In this document: positions 54,108-64,000 of the stretch, one piece after another
Layout: each line of letters begins with the position of its first letter
Position numbering within the stretch: the stretch's first letter is position 1
Source: Neonectria sp. B-13
Taxonomy: Eukaryota > Ascomycota > Sordariomycetes > Hypocreales > Nectriaceae
Direction of reading: 5' to 3'
Assembly (NCBI GenBank): GCA_002682825.1
Contig: NOKP01000034.1
Span: 372,001 to 436,000, forward strand
DNA length: 64,000 nt
The notes under the pieces: generated by a model
Seen by the model: only the letters and a program-made list of their open reading frames with translations
Database searches by the model: none
Told to the model about the DNA's origin: nothing
Program-made: the position numbers and the translations under genes

Positions 54108-55031
54108 ATGGCTGAAGTGCTTGAGGGCTTTGGTGAGATCTTTGAAGGTGCTGGCGCCGACGCTGGCGACGCAGCGGCCGACGCTGGTGACGCCGGAGCC
54201 GACGTTGGTGAAGCTGGAGCCGATGTCGGCTCCGCCAGCGATGTCATCGACAGTGTCATCGTCGACGGGGCCGACGAGAGTGCGGCTGACGGAGCCACCA
54301 TCGACCAAGAGGTGCAAGACGGCATGACGGAGAGCCAGAACGACATGAAAGACGTGCTGACTAAGATGGAAGACGGCGACCCGGACGCGGGTGCCGAAGC
54401 CCAAGAGCTTGAGAGCAAGTGGGCTAAGAAGTTCACTGACGTGTGGGCCGGGGCCAAGACCTTTGGCAGCTTCGTGGGCGTGGAACTTGCCAAGGGGGCT
54501 TTGTTCACGGCCGGCATGCAGATCATCCAGAACCTTTTGGCGAAGCAAGCCGGAGGAGCGGCCGGAGGTGCCGGAGCCGGAGCCGGAGCCGGAACCACCG
54601 GAACCACCGCGGCCCCACCCGATGCCCGGGTCACCATGATCCAAACCATCAACAAGGCCAGCCAGATACTCCAGGCCGCCCTGGACAGCTGGACTAAATG
54701 GCAAGCCGCCCACTACAGCGACCGCGCGTCCTACGGCACCGTCAACGCCGGCGGGTTCCCCATCCAGCTCTTCGAGGCCCTCCAAAGCTCCATCTCGACC
54801 CTCGGCCAGCAGCGCGACCAGATGGTGCCATTGGTCAACGCGGTCAAGCAGACTCAGACTCTTGAGGCTGTCCAGGCACTCTTGACGGCCGACATCGCCT
54901 ATGCCAACGCCGTCGTCAGCCTGAGCAACGAGATCAACGCCAACATGGCGGCCATGATTCAGGGCGGCTTGCCGGATCAGTCGGCCCAGGTTCAAGCTGC
55001 TTATTCGATGCTTGTCGCCGCGAACCCGTGA
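54108..55031 (+). CDS. Helical protein C of the module, paralog of protein A
   Basis: A single-exon protein of 307 residues starting MAEVLEGFGEIFEGAGA, echoing the MAE-L-x5-I-x-EG start of protein A. Imperfect Ala/Asp/Gly repeats (ADAGDA, ADVGEAGADVG) fill residues about 15-45, then an acidic segment. WAKKFTDVWAGAKTFGSFVG and a hydrophobic stretch (ELAKGALFTAGMQIIQNLL) follow, with a Gly/Ala-rich hinge around residues 145-165. The conserved core DSWTKWQAAHYSDRASYGTV and GFPIQLFEALQSSISTL matches protein A residue by residue in places. The C-terminus is helical. No signal peptide. It is a divergent duplicate, not a recent copy. Function unknown. Confidence 0.82.
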   Translation: MAEVLEGFGEIFEGAGADAGDAAADAGDAGADVGEAGADVGSASDVIDSVIVDGADESAADGATIDQEVQDGMTESQNDMKDVLTKMEDGDPDAGAEAQELESKWAKKFTDVWAGAKTFGSFVGVELAKGALFTAGMQIIQNLLAKQAGGAAGGAGAGAGAGTTGTTAAPPDARVTMIQTINKASQILQAALDSWTKWQAAHYSDRASYGTVNAGGFPIQLFEALQSSISTLGQQRDQMVPLVNAVKQTQTLEAVQALLTADIAYANAVVSLSNEINANMAAMIQGGLPDQSAQVQAAYSMLVAANP

Positions 55032-56562
55032 TTCGGTCTATGACAATCAAATGGTTCCCGCCGCTTTGGGTGACTTGATGGATGGCGAGGATCTATAACT
55101 ATGGGGGGTTTGGCGGAGAGTTGTGCGAGATGAACTTTATAGGTTGACAAGTAGCCAAGAACGGAGGAATGTAGTTGGAGTAGAAGTTGGTACTTGTTGT
55201 ATTTCACGAAGACGCCAAACTTCACCCCTGGTCTCCAACTGTTATCAGACACAGTCGCCTTCAGGGAAGCATGTTCATTAGTGACATTTCGATGATATCA
55301 CTGTTTAAAATGTCGTTCCTACGTCAATGAAGACTGCCTCATTGTTTTCTATAGTTTCTCTAAATGCGGATGCCTCCAGGTTGTGAACCAAGTTGCCGCG
55401 CTCTAAGTCGGTGATATGTAGGGTAAGGTAGGCCCTCTTGCATAACTGAGGTGAACCCCCATTAGGGAACTCAGCTATCGTTGGCTTTGGCTATTAGGAC
55501 TGCTGTACCAACGTGACACTGACCTGTTACGGCTGATCCTGACTGTATTAGGGTGGTTAGCTTTGATACAGATGGAGGGTTAGTGTTATGCAGCTGCCTC
55601 TAGAAAGATGCTAATGAAAAACCTTGCGCAACTTTTAATGCTTAGACAAAGAATAACAGTTTTCACTTAGGGTAAGTGTGGCTAAGTGCTTATGTTAGAT
55701 AAGAGACTAAAAATCTTAGGGTATAGTATAATAGGCTTAATACCTGAGCCTAAAGCAATAATACAAGTTTCTACTACTGGATTAGAGTACAAGCTTTACT
55801 GCCCCAATTAGCTAGAAAAGCTGGATCTTAGAAAATACTAAAATCTCATAGAATAAAAGCCTAGCCTCTGCACTTTCTAGGTTATCTTTTCATATTCTAT
55901 CTGACCTTTTTGGCTTTTCTCATCTGGAGATTGAACCAACCGGCCCTATGAATCATGATTCTGCTGCTCTTGCCTGCTTTTTTTGTTTGATCATGGCCTT
56001 GCTCCTTGTCTCAACGCCTTGGTGCATGTAGTCCGCCAGCGCCAGCGTCGATCTTTGCAAATGGCTGTGAACTAGGGGTGTCTGGGGTATTGTTTCTAGC
56101 ATCGTGTCTGGGGAGTGGTGGGCGTGATGAGTATTATGTGGTCTTTGTTTTACTTTGTTTGTTTCCTGGCTTTTCCTATATCGAATCAAGAGTTTGAAGT
56201 TTGTTAATTAAACATCCCGTCGTTGGAAGGTGGGGGTCTAAACTCTGTAGACTTCCCGCATGTCAGTGTGTGAAGTGATACTCAAGACTCAAACTTGGTC
56301 ACCCATGTCTAACGCATTCCTGCGGTCTACTATAGAGCACCATGTTGATCTAGGTTCGAAGCATCTAGCTAGGGTTGATCGGAACCACGGTACGGATCCG
56401 GGCCTAGGCAGGGCTGACTTTTCCTTATCGCATCTATTTGTCTGACCCTGTTCTGGTCTAAACTAAGCCAAGCCTGCACCATCCAGGAGCAATCTCGGGG
56501 GGTTGCGTTGCTTCGTTGTTGACAGGCGTCTTTCGTATTCTTTTATAATGAGTAGTCTGTTT
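55032..56562. other. Intergenic, AT-rich tract 55560-55930, no gene seen
   Basis: The AT-rich part has many TA steps and short CTTAG/CTAAG runs, as in RIP-decayed DNA. No coding relic is identifiable. A 78-codon minus-strand frame at 55953-56189 has a Lys/Arg-rich end but no supporting context. Confidence 0.4.
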
Positions 56563-57684
56563 CTACCAATCCGGAATGCCCTGAAAGGGGGAGTGCTCCC
56601 CATCCTTAACAAAATGCGTTCCAGCGAACAGCTCAGGATTATACTGGTACGATTCATCCCCAGTGATGCTACCCGTCTTGGCATGGGAAAGCCAAATTGG
56701 GTCGTCCACGTCCAACCCATACCCATAGTTCTTCCAGCTGGTAAGCACCACCATGGAGCTGCCATCGCATAGATCACAGGACGATACCGCGACTGCGGTA
56801 CAGCAATGATCGCATACATACTTGTTTTTGTCTCTGTGCAGGGTTGCATCGCCTCTCCGACGCCCACGGTTGCATCGGGTTCCGTGGTTCCAAAGACAGT
56901 TGTGCTCAAATCGTGTCGTGAGGTCCGCGCTTGGCTCAAACCCTCTAAGAATGTACTGTATGTCGTCCCATCTGTAGTGCTGACAGAGATCCATCAAGTG
57001 GCGGTTATTCTCTAGAATCTCCTTCAAAAGGGGCACCATGACAGACGAATCACCCTGCGGGACACGTGGTATAAGGAAGAGCCCTGTTTTCACAAAGAAC
57101 TGGTCGTGAATAACCCTGCAGTGTACCGTCACTTTCACTTTGGCATTTAATCTTGTCACGTAGTCCTTTTCCAAGTCCACGACGCTTGCATCATAGATTC
57201 CGTTCTTGTGCCGGTGACTCCTCAGAATGGCAGCGACCATGTCGAATCGTAATGGCAGCAGGTCCCCGAAGGCTTCCATTCTCTCAGTTTTGTAATTCAA
57301 ACACGCGCGTTCTCCTTCAGACTTGGACGGTTCCTCTCCTGGGTTAAATCGTGGAAGGTGGAAGTACTGACACACAGGGCACATAATCTCGTGCATCAGA
57401 TATCCGTCGCGCTCGAGGCGTTGCAGAAGCAGAAATTTGTCCCCAGGACGTAGTTTCAGGATATCTCGACCAACATTGAAGAGGGCTAGACGACACGAGA
57501 GAGATAAAGCGGCAGAGTCGACGTTGCTGAGGTACCGGCAGATCTGCGAGATGAGCTGAGGTTGGAACAATTTTTGAACATTATCAATGTTTGTAGATAG
57601 ACAACGTCTTCTTCTTCCTTGCACTAGCTTCTCCCTTAGCCTACAGAGATTCTTGATGGCCGATGCAGCCCAAGGAGCTGACAT
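56563..57684 (-). CDS. F-box domain protein
   Basis: A single-exon protein of 373 residues with a clear ATG. An Arg-rich N-terminus (LREKLVQGRRRRCLS) precedes an F-box-like segment NVQKLFQPQLISQICRYLSNVDSAALSLSCR (residues about 36-66). A Cys pair in IMCPVCQYFHLPRF follows. The C-terminal part has Cys-rich CDHCCTAVAVSSCDLC and Trp-rich CLWNHGTRCNRG stretches. This layout is common in fungal F-box proteins of unknown target that may feed SCF ubiquitin ligases. Its promoter shows no motif shared with the other clusters. Confidence 0.8.
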   Translation of the reverse strand: MSAPWAASAIKNLCRLREKLVQGRRRRCLSTNIDNVQKLFQPQLISQICRYLSNVDSAALSLSCRLALFNVGRDILKLRPGDKFLLLQRLERDGYLMHEIMCPVCQYFHLPRFNPGEEPSKSEGERACLNYKTERMEAFGDLLPLRFDMVAAILRSHRHKNGIYDASVVDLEKDYVTRLNAKVKVTVHCRVIHDQFFVKTGLFLIPRVPQGDSSVMVPLLKEILENNRHLMDLCQHYRWDDIQYILRGFEPSADLTTRFEHNCLWNHGTRCNRGRRRGDATLHRDKNKYVCDHCCTAVAVSSCDLCDGSSMVVLTSWKNYGYGLDVDDPIWLSHAKTGSITGDESYQYNPELFAGTHFVKDGEHSPFQGIPDW

Positions 57685-58505
57685 GATGAGACCCGAAGGA
57701 AGCGATGAGATGAGATGACGCCCTTATCGAGAAATCTATCAGGAAGAGAAACGTTTCTTAAGAGGATGACCACTGATCTCGAGGGATGCATAGGGTTTAT
57801 ATATTCAATGAAGCACCTCTTTGTCTACAGGAAGAGTTTGCATCTAAACATACAGATAAAGGTTTTCTTTTCGTCTTGTCAAGGTTTGTCGTCATTATGG
57901 AATGTGTATGCTTAGAGTTTTGGGTGGAGGATTCGCCAACTTTAATAATTCGGGACGTGGGGCAAACCCAGTCAGTGCCGTCAGATCGCTTAGTGATGAG
58001 CTGCTAGATGATAATGATGGAGAGCGAGCGTCTCATTTGAATCAAGGAAATGCGGCCTGGTCTCAAGAAATGAAAGTCGATGCGGGGGGTGAACGCGCAA
58101 CAGGCAAAGGGTCTTGAATGACCAGAAATGAAACAGACATCATCTGTAAGAGATTGAGACAAGTATTGCGACAAGTTCATATACCAGACTTGTCTGCGCC
58201 TACTTTGGGTTCGCCAGGGCCAGAAGCTGCCAGGTCAGGTTTATATTAGCCGAGTGACATACATAGAAGACGTCAAGTATTAAGTCTTCATGAAACAAAA
58301 GTAAAGGGCAATATCGACTATAACATGGGTTCATGAATTGGACATAAAAGTTAGAGGGATCTAGGCAGGTTGTAAAGACAGTCTCAAGGTTTAACATTGA
58401 TATGGGCCATATTAATGTGAACTAAGTTACTAGGAAACCTTTTCTCAATTTTGTAGTTAAAAAGAAGGAAAGAAAAAAATATGAACCAATTCAATACTCA
58501 AAACA
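57685..58505. other. Intergenic, no gene seen
   Basis: 820 bp between the F-box start and the monooxygenase 3' end. Short frames only. Confidence 0.35.
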
Positions 58506-59818
58506 CTAAAACTTCTCATCATCAATATCGTATGCCAGAGGCTGCTGACCGAATCCAAACTTCTCCAACCCTGCCATCTTATAAACCCATAGACCTCCAA
58601 AAATTGCCAGTTCGGTGGCCCAGAGCCGCAGGGGTGTTTTCTTCTGACGCACTGTGCCATTCTGTTCTGCGGTCTTGAGCATCTTTTCTGTCCTGGCTTT
58701 CCGTTTCTCCTCATACGCTTGCAACCCAGCCTCGAGCTGGTCACATCCACTTTCGAGGAGCTTCGAAAAGAGGAATACGTCCTCAAGTGCCATTGAAATG
58801 CCCTGGCTGGCGTGGGGGGGCATTGCGTGGGCAGCATCTCCGATGATGAGACAGCGTCCCTTGGACCAGGCACGCCCAAGAGGGACCTTGTGAACGGGAT
58901 AGAATCGGATGGCCTCCGTTTTGTGCAGGACCTCGCGGAGGAAATTCATCCAGTCACTGTCGTTGTCGCCGAACAGATACAGCAAGTCGCTCTTCAAATT
59001 TTCGATGGCTTTTTTGCTCCGTTCCTCCCAACCTTCACGAACATCGCCAGTTACCGGCATCGGAATTTCGCGGGAGAAGAACCAGTAGAGTTGGTCTCGG
59101 GAGGGAGTAGTAGGTGAAAGCCCGAACAGTCCGTCAGACGTCAATGTCGCGTTGAGATTGTCTAATGATTGGGGGGAGGGCGGCAGGTCGGTAGCCGGAA
59201 TGAGAGAGTACATGTTTGAAATGCCCGTATATTCCGGAATGCATTCGGGGTCAACGTAGAGTTTTCGCACCGCAGAGTGAATGCCGTCGCAGCCAAGTAG
59301 GAAATTGGCACTGTCGTGAGTACCATCGGCGAAGGATGCAGTAACAACAGCATCCTTTTCCTCGATACTAACAAGGCGCTTGCCAAAGAGAACCGGGATG
59401 CCGGCTTTCTCCACAGCTTCAAGAAGCACATCCATAACATCAGTTCTCCTGACTCTCACGTATCCAAAGCCGGTCTGCTCCTTGCTCCAGGATACCATGG
59501 ACATCTCGCCCATAGTTTTTCCCTTTAGGGAATGCAGAACAAGATTGCTTGTCTCAGCCCCCTTGGCAAGAATGCCGTCGTAAATTCCAAGACGGTCCAA
59601 CAGACGGAGGCCATTGGAGGGAATGCCAATGGCTCCGCCAAGCGTCGTAGTTTCGGTGCGGACTTCGTATACAACGGGCGATATTTGATGGCTCTGCTTC
59701 AGCCGGAGTGCTGCAATTAACCCGGCCGGGCCAGCTCCGATGATGATAACCTGTTTAGGTTAGAGCAGGGTTAATTGGGAAATGAGATGGCATCCATTAC
59801 CTTCTTGATGTCGTTCAT
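58506..59818 (-). CDS. FAD-dependent monooxygenase (class A, second copy)
   Basis: A 420-residue flavoprotein from two exons (59818-59801, 59750-58506). The first exon is only six codons, MNDIKK, joined to VIIIGAGPAGLIAALRL, which carries the FAD-binding GxGxxG. The other flavin motifs are LLGCDGIHSAVRKL and CLIIGDAAHAMPPHASQG. The C-terminus has a short hydrophobic helix (LWATELAIFGGLWVY). It belongs to the same superfamily as the enzyme at 11555 but is clearly divergent, closer to the FAD hydroxylases of secondary metabolism and phytoalexin detoxification. No CCCACA motif occurs upstream, so it is probably outside the catabolic regulon. Substrate unknown. Confidence 0.87.
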
Positions 59819-60235
59819 TTTGTTGAGTCACCCAAGATAAAACCAGCAGCAACGAGGATGAATAGTGACCTTTATCTAGCAAACGATTAATGAATGAGGC
59901 TGTGTCAGCGGCACCCGGAACTTGTCGTCGACAAATGCAATTGCCGTCGCGAGCGCGAGTTGGAGCGCGAGCGCGAAGCGGCTTTTCGCAAGTGCTTACG
60001 TCTCGATGCTAGGCTGACCTGCGGGCCGGGGTTTCATTATATTCTCCGATCCGTTGCTACATTATGTTCTCGCCTCATACAACCGCCTGTTGCAGCCGGA
60101 TGCGGGAGATTTACCATATGTCCGCCGGACTTCGAAAGGGGTGGTTTCCGACTGCGTAGCATAGCTGGCGCAAATTGACCCAGAAAACTAAACAAAATCT
60201 GGCTAGCGGGATGGACGAGGCCGATTGGAAGGGAG

Positions 60236-60463
60236 TTGCAAACCATACTCCTTCCCCCGACGGACAGTTCAATCGCCCGGGTCAAGGTCATCGCGGCTGG
60301 GTTGCATCAGGTCGTCCGAAGCCGAGCCTCAGGTGAACACCATTCAGTCGCTGGGGAGGCTGGCACGCCAGGCATCGACGGAACCGGCATCAACCTCAGG
60401 ACTGGCGAGCTAGTTACGTCTCCTTTGTCTTCGCCTTCGCTTTCGCGTCGAATATGCCGTTGA
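60236..60463 (+). pseudogene. Relic of an MDR quinone-oxidoreductase-like gene
   Basis: The frame encodes IARVKVIAAGLHQVVRSRASG and, a little later, GTPGIDGTGI, the N-terminal block of zinc-type quinone oxidoreductase-like proteins. The rest of the enzyme is absent and no start codon is available. Convergent with the next relic, whose 3' end it overlaps. Confidence 0.5.
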
Positions 60464-60960
60464 GAATTGTTGGAGCATCCTTGGGATCCATGGTCATATC
60501 AACGCACTGATAATCAAAGTTGGTATTACCGTGAATCAAAGCCATCCTGATTAAATGCCATCTTACCCTCTTACCCCAGTGCATTTTCCACATACACTTG
60601 CATCACTACTTATAGACTGTAATGGAATAATGATCTTTTGGACGAATTTCATACCGGAATTTCCTTCCGAATCAACTTCTTGCCGAGATCCTCCTGAATA
60701 TAAACTTCGTTGAACGCGCGAAGATACTGCCCTATTTTCTGGAAAACATGATGAACAATTCACCACACATTGAGTGGTGCATCATCACTGCCTTCCACGG
60801 AGTGCTCGACATGGAACAAAGGATTGTCCTCCCCCGCGACGATGTTCCGACCATCAGGAGTCTCTGCGTGTCTGGCGCCAATAAAAAAGGCTCGCTGACC
60901 TTCGTGGTCAAGGCACACATGCTCAATCACTGTGGTAAATTTAGTCGAGTTTATCCAAAG
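60414..60960 (-). pseudogene. Degraded gene of unknown family
   Basis: One minus-strand frame gives VIEHVCLDHEGQRAFFIGARHAETPDG, HVEHSVEGSDDAPLNVW, a TGA stop, then IVHHVFQKIGQYLRAFNEVYI and LGKKLIRKEIP. An intron-like gap (GTATGA donor) can join it to a tail VDMTMDPKDAPTILNGIFDAK ending at 60414. The composition is protein-like throughout with one internal stop, but I do not recognise the family. Confidence 0.35.
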
Positions 60961-62659
60961 CCTTTGATCTGAGATTCGAGTGAAGAATTCCAGGGAGCCC
61001 TGTCATCTGTGATCAAAGATTTCCAAGCTGCCCGGCTGAGCGAGGTGAATTTATCTAGAAGACAGATCTCATTTAAGCCCGAGATAGTAAACGCCACTTA
61101 AAATACACGAAATTATTACTAGTACTACATCTATACTTATGCTTGAGTAACCACTTGTTCAAAACATTTCAATGCTGAGCAAACCCACTCATACTCCGAG
61201 TCTCAATCCTAAATATAAAGAATGTAAGGAAACGGTAGCATAATGACGTTGAGAAATGCAATCAGAGAAGACCCCCATTTATAGCCCAACGACTAATACA
61301 TCAATCCTCTAAGTCTTGAATTCTAATATATTTCCTTATGAAGTACTCAGAATGTCAATTGAAGATTTCATTTCTATTTCCTAGATTTACTAGAGATTTC
61401 TAAACTTTCCTGATTTTAGTGGGAAATTCTGGATACCCATTCTAAATCTTCTGTCGTGCGGGGGAATTTAATGCTACCCTATAGTCTCCGCTGATTCATC
61501 AATGATGTCTCTGTGACGTGTTTTAAGCCAGCCACTTGCTTCGCTGGCGTTGCTGTCATAAAACTGCGATATTTGGACCAGCACCTTAGATCAATTGGTT
61601 TGTCTTTTACTGCACAGAGATAAAGAATAAATCAGCGGCAAATAGCTCGACTGCATCTAGAATTGCCTTGAGCTTGGAGAACTCGAACAGCAATGAGCAA
61701 CTACGAAGACATCTTTGAGTCAGCATTTGCGGACAAGCGTAACACGGCAATCAACCTCCCGAACAACAACATGTACGCTAAAGGATGCGAATGAAGTCAG
61801 GAGGGCGCTTTCTGTGATACCAAGTCCCGCATTCACGTGGAATCGGACTGCTAGATGTGTAAATCAACTTATCTGTGTCCTCACACGAACGCCTAGCTTT
61901 GCCTCTAGTCAATGGTCACATCGAATAGCATCCTAGTACTTTATCTCGCAAGTGGAGTCAGCCAGAATTAGTCAAGGGTCCTATCTTAGTTGTCCATGGT
62001 ATTTATATGGTTCTTGACTATGGTAGTGCTGAGTTGGTCTCGGACGCCTGACAACTACTTGTTCTATGTATTTTCTACGTACGCCTGATCAAAGCTTATC
62101 TCAGCGAGACTAGGCCGATCGTTGTTATTGTTCTGGACAACCTCAGCCATGCGGCTGCGTGTAGCCTCGACAGCGCCAATATCAGCGACAATAATGCGTG
62201 GAGCGAGTGTACACACCGCTAAGGCTTTTCATTGATGATAAGATTTAACCTTGACGAAGATCTGGCTGTTGGCCAGCTGTTTAGCGGGGTGTTTGATGGT
62301 ATTCAGGTCCAGAGCGTGACCAGTAATAGAAGTGTTTAGCTGTGGACTTGAAACAAATTACTTCGTCTATTTAACGGCTTGGTTATCTACCGAAGAATGA
62401 ACCGGATCGCAAAGGTTTTATGTTGCATAAGCCTTGGCACGCTTTGGTATGATAATAGTCAGACAGAGACTTGAGGTAATTAAATGATGGTATTGATAGT
62501 TTGGAGTGGTGTCTAAAATAGGGGATTTAGGGATACTATGTACTGAGACGACCACTCGGCAAGGGTGATCGCTGCTCAAACAGATATCAGAGAGACTGCC
62601 GGTTTTTTCCATGTTATTTCTTGCCGCTCAGGTACTAAAATCTATCCGATTAATATTAC
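60961..62659. other. AT-rich intergenic region with possible fragments
   Basis: 61080-61480 is AT-rich. Fragments with protein-like composition occur at 61693-61791 (plus, MSNYEDIFESAFADKRN) and about 62095-62200 (minus, RIIVADIGAVEATRSRMAEV), but none forms a gene. Confidence 0.3.
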
Positions 62660-64000
62660 CTATACATCCTTATGGTAAGCAGCGAGCCACCTATGGTAGA
62701 ATGGCTTTGATGTGACCTCCCCCTGATTGCCAGATTGTCGTTGAGGCACATCAACCCTCTCACCATCGAGACCGGTGTTCATCACAGCATTCTGCTGCTT
62801 GCCCAGATAAAAGTCGGGCATGAAGAAGGTAGCAAGTAACGGTACAGCAGCTAGGAGAAGGGCGGCAATGGCGATGTGGCCGTTCACATGGGCATATGCG
62901 CGGATGGCGCCCTGCCTGACGGGATTCTCGAAGTCGTAGCTAGTGCGCAGCGTCTTTATGTTTCCGTAGAGCTTCAAGATGGTCGCCTCATCAACCCCGG
63001 GCATCTCCATGTACATGCGATTAAGCATCTCGTTTGTCCAGATGGCCGACGAGACGGCACTGCCGACGGACGAGCCCAAGGTGGACCACAGCGAGAGCAG
63101 GGAGATGATCGAGGCCATGTCCTCATGTGGCACCGAGGCCTGACTGCCCACGCGGGCTCCGACGATGTTGAAGGAGCCCAGGCAGTAGATCAACTGGGCG
63201 ATGACCAAGCGGGGCGTGTCTTGTACCATGTTGCCGTTGCTTTGGACCAGCAGGCCGTAGCCGAGAAGTCTTGCCGCGGCGCCGAAGACCATCATGGACT
63301 TGTATCGGTGTGTGCGCCTCTGGATGAGACCGACGATGGGCCCAATGATACTAAGTCCCATGGTTGTGATGCCCAAGAATATAGTCCACTCGTACGTCGA
63401 CCATTCTTTGATGATGTAGATGTACGAGGAGAAGTAGGTGTTGCGGACCGCAGACGCTGTCTGGTTGAACGTGTAGATGGTGACTGAGGCGAGGAACGTG
63501 CGGTTCTTGAGGATGCGCTTTGTCATGAGCGGCTTCGGGGCGAGGTATATCTCGAAGAGAGTAAAGGCAATGAGCAGGACGAAGCCGACAACGAGCATGG
63601 CAATTATGCTTGCGTTGGCCCAACCGCCATCGGCGTTCTCTGCAAGGGTGAAGGGCAGCAGGATGAGTGAAAAGGACGTGCCGAGGATGATGAGTCCGAA
63701 GATGTCGATGTCGATCAGGCCCCGGTGAAGGAGCTTCATCCAGTAGGCGAAACCCTTCGACTTTGTGGGTTCCTCAGAGTCACCCACGGCCCCGGTTCTC
63801 AGGCGCTTGGAAGCGGCCATGGTAACCATGCCCATCTTTTCTCCTCGCCGCTGCATAGAATACAGCGTGAAGATGGCTGGTATGAGCAAGACGGGTACAA
63901 GAATGGCAAACATGCCCAAGCCCCATCGCCAGTCGTCGACGAAGCCCTCAGCGATAAAGCCGTTGACGGGTACGGTAATGACAAAGGGGATGGAGAGGGC
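62660..64000 (-). CDS. Siderophore-iron-type MFS transporter, 5' part beyond window
   Basis: The open frame runs off the window edge in frame, so at least 446 C-terminal residues are present and the N-terminal helices are missing. Hydrophobic helices alternate with loops typical of the ARN/SIT siderophore transporters: FVDDWRWGLGMFAILVP, RGEKMG, KPLMTKRILKNRTFLASV, NTYFSSYIYIIKEWST, GSQASVPHEDMASIISL and WTNEMLNRMYMEMPG. The tail KPFYHRWLAAYHKDV is typical of the group. Such proteins import ferric siderophores at the plasma membrane or endosome. The substrate cannot be told from this part. No introns were seen in the visible portion. Confidence 0.85.
   Translation of the reverse strand, partial: ALSIPFVITVPVNGFIAEGFVDDWRWGLGMFAILVPVLLIPAIFTLYSMQRRGEKMGMVTMAASKRLRTGAVGDSEEPTKSKGFAYWMKLLHRGLIDIDIFGLIILGTSFSLILLPFTLAENADGGWANASIIAMLVVGFVLLIAFTLFEIYLAPKPLMTKRILKNRTFLASVTIYTFNQTASAVRNTYFSSYIYIIKEWSTYEWTIFLGITTMGLSIIGPIVGLIQRRTHRYKSMMVFGAAARLLGYGLLVQSNGNMVQDTPRLVIAQLIYCLGSFNIVGARVGSQASVPHEDMASIISLLSLWSTLGSSVGSAVSSAIWTNEMLNRMYMEMPGVDEATILKLYGNIKTLRTSYDFENPVRQGAIRAYAHVNGHIAIAALLLAAVPLLATFFMPDFYLGKQQNAVMNTGLDGERVDVPQRQSGNQGEVTSKPFYHRWLAAYHKDV

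Noticed and set aside
53970..54995. 341-codon minus-strand frame
   Set aside because: Antisense shadow of module protein C caused by its GC-rich repeats; no independent features.
62876..63487. 203-codon plus-strand frame
   Set aside because: Antisense of the siderophore-type transporter, whose membrane helices define the true strand.
1..64000. CRISPR arrays, rRNA genes, intact transposons with terminal repeats
   Set aside because: Looked for regularly spaced repeats, conserved rRNA cores and transposase motifs; none found. CRISPR is not expected in a fungal nuclear genome.

Overview
The window looks like nuclear DNA of a filamentous ascomycete (Pezizomycotina, probably a Sordariomycete; the class is my inference). 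Genes are split by short GT-AG introns (mostly 44-110 bp) with CTAAC-like branch sites. The families are typical of these fungi: Zn2Cys6 and C2H2 regulators, FSH1 hydrolase, TRI12-like and siderophore-type MFS transporters, F-box and HET proteins. Some dead genes carry C-to-T stops in otherwise open frames, as repeat-induced point mutation (RIP) would leave. All gene models were spliced by hand from the sequence.

Region 1 (1-10 kb): a small group made of an AflR-like Zn2Cys6 regulator, an FSH1-type serine hydrolase and two divergent GRE2-like NAD(P)H reductases, followed by a nitroreductase-like gene and transporter relics. A palindrome CCGAR-N2-YTCGG lies upstream of the hydrolase and is repeated between the two reductases.

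Region 2 (11.5-36.5 kb): an aromatic-acid catabolic cluster. It holds a salicylate-hydroxylase-like flavoprotein, a maleylacetate-reductase-like Fe-ADH, a mitochondrial-looking thiolase, an MFS transporter, a carboxymuconate-cycloisomerase-like lyase divergent from a homogentisate-dioxygenase-family ring-cleaving enzyme, a large C2H2 regulator, a PTS2-bearing peroxisomal thiolase, a dead zinc alcohol dehydrogenase, a SCOT-type 3-oxoacid CoA-transferase and a family III (SUGCT-like) CoA-transferase. Together these could carry a hydroxylated ring through ring cleavage and an oxoadipate-like acid to CoA thioesters and thiolysis. A motif CCCCACAT/ATGTGGGG (core CCCACA) recurs in seven promoter regions of these genes and appears to define the regulon.

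Region 3 (33-46 kb): a zone of decay (carboxylesterase, SRPK-like kinase and APH-type phosphotransferase relics, AT-rich tracts) around two intact genes: an NYN-like/CCCH protein with a Regnase-like layout and a cyanamide-hydratase-like HD protein.

Region 4 (46-58 kb): an Arg-rich small protein, an F-box-like protein, a HET relic, a two-exon 78-residue microprotein, a second F-box protein, and a notable trio of intronless genes (50.9-55.0 kb). Two of the trio are divergent paralogs sharing a W-rich YxxRxSYGTV-type core; the third is a small helical protein between them. I recognise no known family for the trio.

Region 5 (58-64 kb): a second FAD monooxygenase, degraded oxidoreductase relics, and the 3' part of a siderophore-type MFS transporter running off the window. 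I saw no rRNA, convincing tRNA, CRISPR or intact transposon.
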